Below are positions 1 to 8,656 of a stretch of 11,554 nt of DNA, piece after piece. Origin of the DNA: Kiritimatiellia bacterium (GTDB lineage Bacteria > Verrucomicrobiota > Kiritimatiellia > SLAD01). The position numbers and the translations under genes are program-made. The DNA lies in NCBI GenBank assembly GCA_007134175.1, contig SLLF01000304.1, positions 1 to 11,554 on the forward strand, in the 5' to 3' direction. The first letter of the stretch is position 1; each line of letters starts with the position of its first letter. The notes under the pieces are model-generated. The model was not told the origin of the DNA. It ran no database searches and worked only from the letters and a program-made list of their open reading frames with translations.

Positions 1-1
1 A

Positions 2-745
2 TCACCGGCTCACACGCAAAGCGGCCACTTCAGTCGCTGTCAGCACCCGGTACTGACCGGGCCGGAGGCCGCCCAGTTTAATTGACCCCACCCGCACCCG
101 CCGCAGCCGGGTGACCTGCACGGCGACGGCCGAAAACAGGCGCCGGATATGGCGGTTACGCCCTTCCGTCAGGACCACGCGGTAGCAGGCGCCCGTCGCC
201 ATCTTGCGCGGCTCGCGCCGCAGCGATTTGACACGTAATGTTTCGCCGCGATCCTCCACGCCCTGGCGCAGTTGCCGGGTGGCCGTAATCGGCAGCGCAC
301 GGTCCGTCCATACCAGGTATTCCTTTTCCACTACGTAGCGTGGGTGCTGGATATGCTGCGCCCACTCGCCGTCGTTGGTCAGCAGCAGCAGTCCTTCGCT
401 GTCCCGGTCCAGACGCCCCACCGGGAAAAGACGCGGGGCATCGGACGGCAGGAGGTCTCGAAACGTAGCGCGCTGGTCGGGATCATCGCAGGTACAGATA
501 TAACCGGTCGGTTTGTACAAGAGCCAATAAACGTGGGCGTCCACCGTAACGGGACATCCCTCAACCATCACGGACTGGCGGGACGGATTGATTTTCACTC
601 CTTGATCCGTAACCACCCGGCCATCCACCGCCACGACCCCAAGGCCGATTAGCCGCTCACAGGCCCGACGAGAACCCAACCCAGCCGAGGCCAGGAATTT
701 CTGCAGGCGGATCTCAGACGGGGGGCTTAGTTTTGCGCAAGCCAT
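2..745 (-). CDS. RsuA/RluB-family rRNA pseudouridine synthase
   Basis: Converts a specific uridine in rRNA to pseudouridine in the cytoplasm during ribosome assembly. From the ATG at 743-745 the protein has 247 residues, usual for the family. An S4 RNA-binding domain lies at about residues 12-57 (RLQKFLASAGLGSRRACERLI). The catalytic domain follows, with the motif GRLDRDSEGLLLLTNDG around residues 110-126 (nucleophile D113) and the conserved EGRNRHIRRL near 194-203. The stop is at 2-4, so the gene is complete. An open frame continues upstream to 802, but those codons lie inside the small basic protein gene and add nothing family-like before the S4 domain, so I prefer 745. A weak AAGG lies just upstream. 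The gene overlaps its upstream neighbour by 32 bp, implying one mRNA and translational coupling. Family membership is clear. The target (RluB-like, 23S helix 89, versus RsuA/RluE/RluF) cannot be told from this sequence alone, so no symbol is given. Confidence 0.93.
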   Translation of the reverse strand: MACAKLSPPSEIRLQKFLASAGLGSRRACERLIGLGVVAVDGRVVTDQGVKINPSRQSVMVEGCPVTVDAHVYWLLYKPTGYICTCDDPDQRATFRDLLPSDAPRLFPVGRLDRDSEGLLLLTNDGEWAQHIQHPRYVVEKEYLVWTDRALPITATRQLRQGVEDRGETLRVKSLRREPRKMATGACYRVVLTEGRNRHIRRLFSAVAVQVTRLRRVRVGSIKLGGLRPGQYRVLTATEVAALRVSR

Positions 746-869
746 ACACCTTGTCGCCCGGTTTCCATTGACCGCGCTCCTGTAGCACATCCACGCGTTC
801 ATACCGCTTGAGCACGTTGCGTTTTGTGGCTATCTTGCTAGCGGACTTCAAACTGCGATGCATCGACAT
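714..869 (-). CDS. small basic protein of the PVC (Chlamydiae/Verrucomicrobia) type
   Basis: A 51-residue protein starting MSMHRSLKSAS. It has 14 Lys/Arg against 4 Asp/Glu (net about +10) and a core resembling a family I recall annotated as 'small basic protein' in Chlamydiae and Verrucomicrobia: RNVLKRYERVDVLQERG, then W-KPGD, then V-GL-KTKP. Function is unknown; the charge and the neighbouring rRNA-modifying enzyme suggest ribosome or rRNA binding (inference). The frame is open upstream to 965, but the ATG at 867-869 has a strong GAGGAG Shine-Dalgarno 9 nt upstream and the protein resembles the family only from there. The second ATG, at 861-863, is a less likely start. The 3' end overlaps the pseudouridine synthase gene. 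A perfect TTGACA -35 box lies upstream. There is no Cys, signal peptide or membrane segment. Confidence 0.85.
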   Translation of the reverse strand: MSMHRSLKSASKIATKRNVLKRYERVDVLQERGQWKPGDKVYGLRKTKPPV

Positions 870-897
870 AATAATCGTCTCCTCAAAATAAGTGTGG

Positions 898-926
898 ACC
901 ATGCCCTTGCTGCCGGTCGTTGTCAA
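898..926 (-). promoter_or_regulatory. putative sigma-70 promoter for the small basic protein/pseudouridine synthase unit
   Basis: Read on the minus strand, a perfect -35 hexamer TTGACA (921-926) is followed 17 nt later by a poor -10, CATGGT (898-903, 3 of 6 matches). An AT-rich tract upstream (about 938-955) could act as an UP element. Transcription would start near 891, giving a leader of about 22 nt that holds the GAGGAG ribosome-binding site. The weak -10 keeps confidence moderate. Confidence 0.4.
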
Positions 927-955
927 CACATCATTGGAGTAAATTAAAAACAAAG

Positions 956-984
956 TTGCATTCACCCGTTTAGCCGGATATAAG
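956..984 (+). promoter_or_regulatory. metH: putative sigma-70 promoter for metH
   Basis: TTGCAT (956-961) and TATAAG (979-984) are separated by 17 nt, a good sigma-70 geometry. The predicted start would be near 991, only about 7 nt before the metH ATG, with no room for a normal Shine-Dalgarno. No cobalamin or SAM riboswitch fits in the 128-bp divergent gap, which is far too short for one plus a promoter. Position is from pattern matching only. Confidence 0.4.
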
Positions 985-997
985 AATATAAAGATTA

Positions 998-3900
998 ATG
1001 AGAGAACAACGCATAGAACAACTGCACGCCGCCGCGCGGGATCGGATCTTGGTGCTCGACGGAGCCATGGGCACGATGATCCAAAGCTATAAACTGACGG
1101 CCGCGGACTATGCCGGGGATCGGTTCGAGGATCATCTGATCGACCTGAAAGGTAATAACGACCTGCTGACCCTGACTCAGCCGGACATCATTCTGGCCAT
1201 CCACCGTGCCTACCTAGGCGCGGGTGCGGATATCCTTGAGACCAACACGTTCAACGCCACCTCCATCGCCATGGCGGACTATGGCCTCGAGGCGGTGGTG
1301 TCGGAGCTGAACCTGGCCGCCGCCCGTTTGGCGCGCCAAGCCGCTGACGACGCGATGGCAGCCAATCCCGACCGCCCTCGTTGGGTAGCCGGTGTACTCG
1401 GTCCCACCAACCGCACCGCCTCGATTTCCCCGGATGTGAACAACCCCGGCTTCCGCAACGTCACCTTCGACCAGCTCCGGCAAACTTATACCGAGGCGAT
1501 CAACGGCCTGATCGCAGGCGGGGCGGATCTGCTGTTGCTGGAAACGATCTTCGATACCCTCAATGCCAAAGCCGCACTTTTTGCGATCCTGGATTATTTC
1601 CAAGAGCACTCCTGCGCGGTGCCGGTGATGGTCAGCGGTACGATCACCGATGCCAGTGGCCGCACGTTGTCAGGTCAGACGACAGACGCGTTCTGGAATT
1701 CCATCGCTCATGTCCGACCGTTCAGCGTCGGGCTCAATTGCGCATTGGGCGCATCTCAATTACGCCCCTACGTGGAGGAATTGGCTGGAATCGCCAATAC
1801 GCTCATCAGCGTGCATCCCAACGCGGGCCTGCCAAACGCGTTTGGCGAATACGATGACTCCCCGGAAGAGATGGCCGCGACCTTGCGTGAATTTGCCGAG
1901 GCCGAATTTCTGAACATCGTCGGCGGCTGCTGCGGCTCCACCCCCGCTCACATCGCCGCCATCGCCGAGGCTGTCGCCACGCTGCCGCCACGACGCCCCC
2001 CAGCAATCGCTCCCTGTCTGCGCCTGAGCGGATTGGAAGCGTTCACCCTGCGATCCGACAGCAACTTCGTAAACGTGGGGGAACGGACCAACGTGACCGG
2101 CTCCCGTAAGTTTGCCCGCCTGATCACGTCCGACGACTTCGACGCAGCCCTGGCTGTTGCCCGTGAACAGGTGGAAAACGGCGCCCAGATTATCGATATC
2201 AACATGGACGAAGGCCTGCTCGATTCAGAAGCGGCTATGGTGCGCTTTCTCCACTTGATTGCGTCCGAGCCCGATATCGCTCGCGTACCACTGATGCTCG
2301 ATTCGTCGAAATGGGACGTGATCGAAGCGGGCCTGAAATGCGTGCAAGGCAAGGCTATCGTCAACTCTATCAGCCTGAAAGAAGGCGAGGACATCTTCTT
2401 GCAGCAGGCGCGGCGGATTCGCCAATACGGCGCGGCGGTTATCGTCATGGCTTTTGACGAATCCGGCCAAGCCGACACAAAGGAACGGAAAGTCGCTATT
2501 TGCCGACGAGCCTATCAACTACTGACGGAGGCCGTTGGATTTCCGCCCGAAGACATCATCTTTGACCCCAACATCTTCGCCATCGGCACGGGGATCGAGG
2601 AGCACAACCCGTACGCGGTAGACTTCATCGAAGCTTGCGCCGAAATCCGGGCCGCTTGCCCACATGTGAATGTGAGCGGCGGCGTAAGCAACGTATCGTT
2701 CTCATTCCGCGGCAACGATGCCGTGCGCGAGGCCATCCATTCGGTATTCCTCTATCACGCCATTCAGCGCGGCCTTTCAATGGGGATCGTCAATGCCGGC
2801 CAACTGGCCGTCTACGAGGATTTGCCCGATGCGTTGCGGGAACGAGTGGAGGACGTGGTGCTGAACCGGCGTCCCGATGCAACCGAACGGTTGATGGAAA
2901 TCGCGGGAGACTATTCGGGCCAGGAGCGCAAGACCACCCAGGACACGGCTTGGCGCGACCAACCGGTCAACGCCCGTCTTTCCCACGCCCTTGTCCACGG
3001 AATCGCCGAATATGCCGCAGAAGACACGGAGGAAGCCCGGCAACAGTGTGACCGCCCCATCGAGGTGATCGAGGGGCCGCTCATGGACGGGATGAAGATC
3101 GTCGGCGACCTCTTCGGCGCAGGTAAAATGTTCCTGCCGCAAGTGGTCAAGAGCGCCCGCGTGATGAAGAAGGCGGTGGCCTACCTGATCCCCTTCATCG
3201 AAGAAGCGAAAGCGGCGGATGAAACCACGCGCACCAACGGAAAGATTGTCCTGGCCACCGTCAAGGGCGATGTCCACGACATCGGCAAGAACATTGTGGC
3301 GGTGGTTTTGCGCTGCAATAATTACGAAGTGATTGATCTGGGCGTAATGACCCCTTGTGCCCGGATACTGGAAACTGCACGGGCCGAACAGGCCGACATA
3401 ATCGGCCTCAGCGGTCTGATCACGCCTTCGCTGGACGAGATGGTCCATGTCGCAGCGGAAATGACGCGGGAAAAATTCGATTGCCCGCTGCTGATTGGGG
3501 GCGCCACAACCTCCAAAGTACACACCGCCGTAAAAATCGAGCCGGCTTACGAACACGGGGTGATTCACGTCACCGACGCCTCGCGGGCCGTAGGGGTGGT
3601 CAGTCAACTGCTGAACCCGCAGCAGCGCGCGACATATTTGGCGGACGTCCGCCGGGACTACGCCACCATCCGCGAACGCCATCAAGGGCGCAAGGCGAAG
3701 GGCAACTGGCATTCTATTGAAACGGCGCGCGAACATCGCCACCCGACGGATTGGACGCAGTACACCCCGCCCCGGCCGCGCTTCCTCGGCGTACGAGCCT
3801 ACCGCGACTACAACCTGGCTGCGCTACAAAACTATATCGACTGGACACCGTTCTTTGCCACCTGGGAATTGAACGGCTTCTATCCGCAAATCTTTGACGA

Positions 3901-4690
3901 CCCGCAGGTGGGACAGGAAGCCCGGACACTGTTTGAGGATGCTCAACAGATGTTGCAGCGGCTCATAAACGAACGCTGGCTCAAGGCGCACGCGGTGGTG
4001 GGCTTCTTCCCGGCCAACACGATCAACGGCGACGACATTGAAATCTACACCGACGCAAGCCGGCAGCAGGTGCGCGGGGTGATTCACACCCTCCGCCAGC
4101 AGATGGTCAAACCGCCCGGCCGGCGGAATCAGTGTCTGGCTGATTTCATTGCGCCCAAAGAGAGCGGTGTCGCGGATTACATCGGTGGCTTTGCCGTCAC
4201 CACCGGCCACGGTGTCGATGAGCAGGCGGCCCGGTTTGAGGCGGATCAGGACGACTACCAAAGCATCCTGCTCAAGGCACTGGCCGACCGTCTGGCTGAG
4301 GCCTTTGCCGAGCATTTACACGAGCGCGTCCGCCGCGAATGCTGGGGGTATGCACCCGACGAGGCACTGGATAACCATGCACTGATCAAGGAGCAGTATC
4401 GCGGCATTCGGCCGGCCCCCGGCTATCCCGCCTGCCCCGACCACACGGAGAAGGGACCCCTCTTCGACTGGCTCGAGGCCCCGCAACATACGGGACTCTC
4501 GCTCACGGAAAATTTTGCCATGTGGCCCACCGCCGCCGTGAGCGGCTACTATTTTTCCCATCCCGAATCGGCCTACTTCGGCATCGGCAAGATTCAGCGC
4601 GATCAAGTGGCCGACTACGCCCGCCGTAAAGGCATGGACCTCGCCACGGCCGAAAAATGGCTCTCGCCCATTCTGGGTTATGAGCCCTGA
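998..4690 (+). CDS. metH: cobalamin-dependent methionine synthase
   Basis: Transfers the methyl group of 5-methyltetrahydrofolate through methylcobalamin to homocysteine, making methionine in the cytosol. At 1230 residues it matches E. coli MetH (1227) nearly domain for domain. The homocysteine module (about 1-330) carries the zinc ligands C248 (in NCALG) and C311/C312 (in GGCCGS). The pterin-binding module (about 345-640) contains [14 protein letters not shown] and DINMDEG. The cobalamin cap and Rossmann module (about 650-890) has [10 protein letters not shown], with the lower-axial ligand H760 and the D-x-H-x-x-G motif. The C-terminal reactivation domain (about 910-1230) has the S-adenosylmethionine-binding [12 protein letters not shown] motif, with R1138 aligning to E. 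coli R1134. All modules look intact, so the enzyme should be B12-dependent and self-reactivating with a flavodoxin-type reductant. Upstream of the ATG only a weak AAAG is seen, and a promoter-like element sits just before it. The 3' end overlaps convergent tilS by 13 bp. Identification is firm. Confidence 0.98.
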   Translation: MREQRIEQLHAAARDRILVLDGAMGTMIQSYKLTAADYAGDRFEDHLIDLKGNNDLLTLTQPDIILAIHRAYLGAGADILETNTFNATSIAMADYGLEAVVSELNLAAARLARQAADDAMAANPDRPRWVAGVLGPTNRTASISPDVNNPGFRNVTFDQLRQTYTEAINGLIAGGADLLLLETIFDTLNAKAALFAILDYFQEHSCAVPVMVSGTITDASGRTLSGQTTDAFWNSIAHVRPFSVGLNCALGASQLRPYVEELAGIANTLISVHPNAGLPNAFGEYDDSPEEMAATLREFAEAEFLNIVGGCCGSTPAHIAAIAEAVATLPPRRPPAIAPCLRLSGLEAFTLRSDSNFVNVGERTNVTGSRKFARLITSDDFDAALAVAREQVENGAQIIDINMDEGLLDSEAAMVRFLHLIASEPDIARVPLMLDSSKWDVIEAGLKCVQGKAIVNSISLKEGEDIFLQQARRIRQYGAAVIVMAFDESGQADTKERKVAICRRAYQLLTEAVGFPPEDIIFDPNIFAIGTGIEEHNPYAVDFIEACAEIRAACPHVNVSGGVSNVSFSFRGNDAVREAIHSVFLYHAIQRGLSMGIVNAGQLAVYEDLPDALRERVEDVVLNRRPDATERLMEIAGDYSGQERKTTQDTAWRDQPVNARLSHALVHGIAEYAAEDTEEARQQCDRPIEVIEGPLMDGMKIVGDLFGAGKMFLPQVVKSARVMKKAVAYLIPFIEEAKAADETTRTNGKIVLATVKGDVHDIGKNIVAVVLRCNNYEVIDLGVMTPCARILETARAEQADIIGLSGLITPSLDEMVHVAAEMTREKFDCPLLIGGATTSKVHTAVKIEPAYEHGVIHVTDASRAVGVVSQLLNPQQRATYLADVRRDYATIRERHQGRKAKGNWHSIETAREHRHPTDWTQYTPPRPRFLGVRAYRDYNLAALQNYIDWTPFFATWELNGFYPQIFDDPQVGQEARTLFEDAQQMLQRLINERWLKAHAVVGFFPANTINGDDIEIYTDASRQQVRGVIHTLRQQMVKPPGRRNQCLADFIAPKESGVADYIGGFAVTTGHGVDEQAARFEADQDDYQSILLKALADRLAEAFAEHLHERVRRECWGYAPDEALDNHALIKEQYRGIRPAPGYPACPDHTEKGPLFDWLEAPQHTGLSLTENFAMWPTAAVSGYYFSHPESAYFGIGKIQRDQVADYARRKGMDLATAEKWLSPILGYEP

Positions 4691-6117
4691 CGCAATGGCC
4701 GGAGCGTGATGTGCCATGCGAGGTCATCGGCCTGTTGGGCGGTTACGGTGCGATCAGGCGCGTAGCCCGGCACCCAGATCACGCGTCCCCGACATTCGAG
4801 CAGCGGGATACGGCTGCGCTGTTCGCGCGGGATTTTCAAGTCGGTAAAGATATCCTGCAACTTGCGTGATCCGCGCATGCCCGGCGGCTGCAAGCGATCG
4901 CCCGGTTGCCAACGGCGCAGATAGAGATGGGCACGGCCTAACGCCGCCACCGCCAGATAGGTTTCCACTGACCCTTCGCCCCAACGACGACGCGGCGTGC
5001 GCTTGAATCCACGTATTTTTTTCAGTGTGGCCTGGACGCCCCACTCTGCCGCCACCGTCACGCCCGGTCGTTTCAATTTAAGACGTGAAGGGGTGGGTGT
5101 TGCGGGTCCTGCACCATGCCACTCCAGGCGGTCGTAGGTGCGGACCACCCAATCCGCTCCTACTGGTACCCGTGCTTGGCCGCGACGGGACGCTAGCAAC
5201 TGCTCAACGCGTTCAATCGCCGCATAATCGAGCGTAGCCGCAGCGGCCGGTGCCCGGGCCGCGCACCAGTGCCAAAGCAAACGGCGGCGGCGCGCCAACG
5301 GCAGCGCCGCCACTGGCACCACCGCCAGCGCTGCTGCATGATCCGGCACACGGCAAGCAGCCCAATCGGTGGCCAGCAGCGTATGCAGCACGGCGTCATC
5401 GGCTTGCAACAAGTCAGCAGTCCGAACAAGGGCATCCTCAATGCGGGGATTGAAACGGTCGCGCAAGAATGGCAGCAGCTCGTGGCGCACCCGGTTGCGG
5501 CCATAAGCGGTATCCTGATTGGTCGCATCCTCGCGCCAGGGGTGTCCTTGCTGTTGCAAGGCTTGGCGCAACTGCTCTTTGGTGACACCCAGCAACGGGC
5601 GGACGATACGCAGACCGTCCTGTACTCCAGCGGGTCGGATCGCCGCCAGTCCGGTCAACCCACTGCCCCGCAACAGCCGTAACAGCACGGTTTCGGCCTG
5701 GTCATCGCGGGTATGGCCCAGCGCCACGCCATCGTAACCGTAGCGGCCCACACATTCACGGAAGAATCGTTGTCGCGTCGTGCGCGCCGCCATCTCGAAC
5801 GACAAGCGTTGCGCCTGCGCCAAGGCCGGCACGTCGACCCGCTGCACGTGGCAGCGCAACCCGCATTGGCACGACAGTCGCCGGACAAAGGCCGCATCCT
5901 CATCCGCTGCGGCCCCGCGCAAGCCATGATGAAGGTGGGCCACTCCTAACGTCCAGCCGCGACGGGGCGCGACGACCACCAGCAGGTGCAGCAGCGCCAC
6001 CGAGTCTGAACCACCCGAGACCCCGACCAGCAATCGGGTACTGGACGGCCAATCGACAGCGGCGAACACCGCCCGTGCCAAATGGGCCATTGCTTGATTC
6101 TTTCGTGACGGTTTCAT
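4678..6117 (-). CDS. tilS: tRNA(Ile)-lysidine synthetase
   Basis: Ligates lysine to C34 of the CAU-anticodon tRNA-Ile using ATP, so the tRNA reads AUA and is charged with isoleucine; normally essential. From the ATG at 6115-6117 it has 479 residues, in the long TilS class. It opens with the PP-loop SGGSDS (residues 34-39), then HLHHGLRG, the TRQRFF segment and [32 protein letters not shown], then WREDATNQD and [10 protein letters not shown], complete the catalytic domain. A middle tRNA-binding region follows. The C-terminal TilS domain has [19 protein letters not shown] and a final [12 protein letters not shown] stretch. The start is uncertain: none of the ATGs at 6117 and 6090 or the TTG at 6138 has a good Shine-Dalgarno; 6090 has a weak purine run and would still leave 20 residues before the PP-loop strand. 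The gene stands alone on its strand, convergent with metH. Function is confident. Confidence 0.96.
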   Translation of the reverse strand: MKPSRKNQAMAHLARAVFAAVDWPSSTRLLVGVSGGSDSVALLHLLVVVAPRRGWTLGVAHLHHGLRGAAADEDAAFVRRLSCQCGLRCHVQRVDVPALAQAQRLSFEMAARTTRQRFFRECVGRYGYDGVALGHTRDDQAETVLLRLLRGSGLTGLAAIRPAGVQDGLRIVRPLLGVTKEQLRQALQQQGHPWREDATNQDTAYGRNRVRHELLPFLRDRFNPRIEDALVRTADLLQADDAVLHTLLATDWAACRVPDHAAALAVVPVAALPLARRRRLLWHWCAARAPAAAATLDYAAIERVEQLLASRRGQARVPVGADWVVRTYDRLEWHGAGPATPTPSRLKLKRPGVTVAAEWGVQATLKKIRGFKRTPRRRWGEGSVETYLAVAALGRAHLYLRRWQPGDRLQPPGMRGSRKLQDIFTDLKIPREQRSRIPLLECRGRVIWVPGYAPDRTVTAQQADDLAWHITLRPLRQGS

Positions 6118-6133
6118 CTGCGGGCATCCATCA

Positions 6134-6229
6134 ACCAAACCTTAAAGGCCCCGACTATGCGCAGGGCCATCGCCACCCGTCGAGTTAAACCTGTACACCA
6201 AACCTTAAGGACTCTTCAGGCCATTGCCA
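6134..6229. repeat. two imperfect direct repeat units upstream of tilS
   Basis: The 12-mer ACCAAACCTTAA occurs at 6134-6145 and again at 6197-6208. Each copy is followed by GGCCAT-C/T-GCCA, at 6165-6175 and 6219-6229. The inner spacer differs between copies (19 versus 10 nt), so this is a degenerate duplication with an indel, or a pair of two-part protein-binding sites. It lies in the tilS leader and upstream of the ATPase gene. Confidence 0.5.
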
Positions 6230-6375
6230 TTTGGTCCACCGGGAAAACAGCCGATTCTTGAGCGCGACGGCATACTGGACCTGAAAGAAGACGTCAACCG
6301 GAGCAACGCCCCTGCGCCGGGGTCATGGCAGACCCGTATGCAGAAGCGGCACAGCAGGAGCCATGTGTTCATTCC

Positions 6376-6405
6376 TTGACCCCGGCAACTGCAGAAAGGT
6401 ATTTT
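6376..6405 (+). promoter_or_regulatory. putative sigma-70 promoter for the metal ATPase gene
   Basis: TTGACC (6376-6381) and TATTTT (6400-6405) are spaced by 18 nt. Transcription would start near 6412, about 3 nt before the ATG at 6415, predicting a leaderless or almost leaderless mRNA. If right, it also argues for 6415 rather than 6325 as the translation start. No recognised metal-regulator operator was seen over the promoter. Confidence 0.35.
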
Positions 6406-6414
6406 GCAAGAGAC

Positions 6415-8646
6415 ATGAACGCATCCCACTCCCTCCCAACCTGGGCCCCGCAACTGGCCACGTTTCTGCGTCGTACGGACGAGGCGCAGGCCGTGATGTG
6501 GGATGATGGGCAGACCGAAATCTCGGTAGCGACGCTGGGTGCCGTGGACGAGCACAAATTGCGGGCCGCATTGGAAGCAACGCTCAATGCCGCCACGGAA
6601 CCGCATCCGAAGAAGGAAGCCGATGTGGACGGTCTGCGCTTGCGACGCCTGCCGGAGCAGCACTTGCTGGAGAAGGATAAAGCGGGCGAGGCGATGGCTA
6701 CGGTGTGGAACTGGCGGCGCATCCCCTGGCCGACGCCGGCGGAAGCGGCCGGACTGGATGAGGCGGAGGACGGTGAATGGCGCTGGCTGGCGGTGTTGGC
6801 CAGCTTGTGCGGTGTGTTCGGTATCGCCGGCTGGATCGTGGACCGGTTTCTATCGGCCCCGGTCTGGTTGCCGCCGACCCTCTACATCATTGCCATGATC
6901 GCCGGCGGCTGGGATGCGGCCAAAGATGCCGGCCCCAACCTGCTGCGAGGCAAGCTGGATATTCATTTTCTAATGCTGGCGGTGGCACTCGGTGCCAGCT
7001 TTATCGGCGCTTTCGGCGAAGGCGCCTTGCTGCTCTTCCTTTTCTCCATGGCCGGTGCCCTGGAACACTTTGCCCTCTACCGTACCCGCCGGGAGATTCA
7101 TTCGCTTTTCAAGATCGCCCCCAAGACCGCCTGCCTGATTGATCAGGACACCGGTGAGGAGCGCACCGTAGGGGTCGACACCATACAAACGGACGACCGG
7201 TTACGCATCCGGCCGGGCGATGTGTTTCCCGTGGACGGCGTAGTGGAACAAGGCGACAGCGCCGCCGACGAGGCGTCGCTGACGGGCGAGGCGCACCCGG
7301 TAGGCAAAGGCCCGGGTGACGAGGTGTATAGTGGAACGCTTAATCTATGGGGCGCGGTCGAAATCCGCTGCACGCGCCCGGCCAGCCAGAGTTCGTTACA
7401 GAAGATCATCCATCTCATCCAGGACGCTCGACATCTGCGTGCGCCCAGCCAGCGCTTTACCGACCGGTTTGGCCCCAAATACACCTGGGGCGTCTTGATG
7501 GCGACCGCCATCATGTTTTTCGTCTGGTGGTTGGGGTTTGGCGTGGCCCCGTTCGTGAATACGGATGCCGGTTTTTCGGCCTTCTACCGGGCCATGACCT
7601 TGCTGGTGGTGGCCAGTCCCTGTGCGTTGGTCTTGTCGATTCCCTCTGCCATTCTGGCGGCGATTGCCTGGGGGGCGCGCCATGGCATCCTGTTCCGCGG
7701 CGGGGCGGCAATTGAGGGCATGGCCGGGGTGTCCGCAGTGGCCTTGGACAAGACAGGTACATTAACCACGGGGGATTTGCGCGTGGTGGCGGTGGAGAGT
7801 TTTCCTGCAGGACGCGAACGGGAAGTGGCGGAGCGGGCCTATGCACTGGAACAGAAGGCCAACCATCCAATCGCACGCGCAATCGTCACCTATGGTGAGG
7901 AACAAAAACTACCGTTGCGGACGGTAGCCGAATTCCGATCGCTTACCGGCAAAGGCGTGCAGGCGGCAGTGGATGCCGAGCAGTGTTTGCTCGGACGCCG
8001 CGAGATGCTGGAAGAGGGGCCTCTGCGAGAGTGGGCCCGACAACTCCCCCCGCCCCCCACAGGTCTATCGGAAGTCTGGTTCATCCAAGGCACACTGCTC
8101 GGCCGCATTCTCCTCGAAGACCAAATCCGCCCGGAATCGGCGGAGGTGTTGCAACGGCTGACGCGGGCTGGCCTACAGGTGATTATGCTAACCGGCGACC
8201 GGGAAGAGGCGGCGCAGGCGGTCGGGCGCTCCCTCGGCGGAATCGATGTCCGGGCCGGTTTAAGTCCAGAAGACAAAGTCGCGGCCATCAAGGATTTGCA
8301 TAACATGGGTCAGCGGGTAGCGATGGTTGGTGACGGGATCAACGACGCCCCGTCCCTGGCTGCGGCTGACATCGCCGTGGCAATGGGCGCCAGAGGCAGC
8401 GATGCGGCATTGGAACAGAGCGATCTGGTCTTGATGGATGACAAGATTGAGAACTTCTTTGCCGCGTTTCAGCTTAGCCGGCGGGCGCGCCGGATAATTC
8501 GCCAGAATATCACCCTGTCACTAGGTACGATCGTGCTGATGGTAGGAGCGGCGATGGGCGGCATCGTCCCGATCACCATCGGGGTATTGGCCCACGAGGG
8601 CTCAACGGTACTGGTTTGCCTTAACAGTCTGCGGTTACTGAAGTAG
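6415..8646 (+). CDS. P1B-4-type heavy-metal efflux ATPase (CoaT/CtpD/PfeT-like)
   Basis: An inner-membrane P-type ATPase that should export a transition-metal ion using ATP. From the ATG at 6415 it has 743 residues. It shows the full ATPase cycle set: TGEA 290-293 in the actuator domain, DKTGTLT from D445 (phosphorylated Asp), H484-P485 in the nucleotide domain, TGD 593-595 and GDGINDAP from 639. The membrane metal site has SPC at 401-403, and HEGST at 728-732 in the last helix. SPC plus HEGxT is the P1B-4 signature, known for Co2+ and Fe2+ export, rather than the CPC of copper pumps or the Asp of Zn/Cd pumps. Hydrophobic segments cluster at about 124-216, 357-417 and 698-727. The N-terminal 120 residues have an HMA-like stretch (about 24-60) but no CxxC. 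The ATG at 6325 is an alternative start, disfavoured by codon composition. The CYTH gene begins 10 nt after its stop. Metal specificity is inferred from motifs only. Confidence 0.92.
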   Translation: MNASHSLPTWAPQLATFLRRTDEAQAVMWDDGQTEISVATLGAVDEHKLRAALEATLNAATEPHPKKEADVDGLRLRRLPEQHLLEKDKAGEAMATVWNWRRIPWPTPAEAAGLDEAEDGEWRWLAVLASLCGVFGIAGWIVDRFLSAPVWLPPTLYIIAMIAGGWDAAKDAGPNLLRGKLDIHFLMLAVALGASFIGAFGEGALLLFLFSMAGALEHFALYRTRREIHSLFKIAPKTACLIDQDTGEERTVGVDTIQTDDRLRIRPGDVFPVDGVVEQGDSAADEASLTGEAHPVGKGPGDEVYSGTLNLWGAVEIRCTRPASQSSLQKIIHLIQDARHLRAPSQRFTDRFGPKYTWGVLMATAIMFFVWWLGFGVAPFVNTDAGFSAFYRAMTLLVVASPCALVLSIPSAILAAIAWGARHGILFRGGAAIEGMAGVSAVALDKTGTLTTGDLRVVAVESFPAGREREVAERAYALEQKANHPIARAIVTYGEEQKLPLRTVAEFRSLTGKGVQAAVDAEQCLLGRREMLEEGPLREWARQLPPPPTGLSEVWFIQGTLLGRILLEDQIRPESAEVLQRLTRAGLQVIMLTGDREEAAQAVGRSLGGIDVRAGLSPEDKVAAIKDLHNMGQRVAMVGDGINDAPSLAAADIAVAMGARGSDAALEQSDLVLMDDKIENFFAAFQLSRRARRIIRQNITLSLGTIVLMVGAAMGGIVPITIGVLAHEGSTVLVCLNSLRLLK

Positions 8647-8656
8647 GTTGGGTGCT

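Larger units (their letters stand above)
6118..6414. other. intergenic region between divergent tilS and the metal ATPase gene
   Basis: About 300 bp with no convincing gene. It must hold the tilS promoter and leader (minus strand) and the ATPase promoter (plus strand). It contains a pair of imperfect direct repeats (6134-6175 and 6197-6229) and a small CCCC/GGGG inverted repeat at 6309-6322. The ATPase reading frame is open back to an ATG at 6325, but third codon positions between 6325 and 6414 are only about 47% G+C, clearly lower than in the gene body, so I read that stretch as non-coding. No tRNA or riboswitch pattern was recognised. Confidence 0.6.

Noticed and set aside
272..652. 126-codon plus-strand open frame
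   Set aside because: Lies entirely antisense to the pseudouridine synthase gene, has no family-like motif or ribosome-binding site, and is a codon-bias shadow of a GC-rich gene.
870..997. Possible cobalamin or SAM riboswitch upstream of metH
   Set aside because: The gap is only 128 bp and also holds the divergent promoter. I saw no B12-box or SAM-aptamer core.
2777..3742. 321-codon minus-strand open frame inside metH
   Set aside because: Long but antisense to well-conserved MetH domains; the translation shows no recognisable motif. Long shadow frames are common opposite GC-rich genes.
6309..6322. CCCC/GGGG inverted repeat just before the ATG at 6325
   Set aside because: Only a 4-bp stem with no following T run; too weak to call a terminator or regulatory hairpin.
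6325..6414. 30-codon N-terminal extension of the metal ATPase
   Set aside because: Third-position G+C is lower than in the gene body, no good Shine-Dalgarno precedes 6325, and a promoter-like element sits inside the stretch. Kept only as an alternative start.
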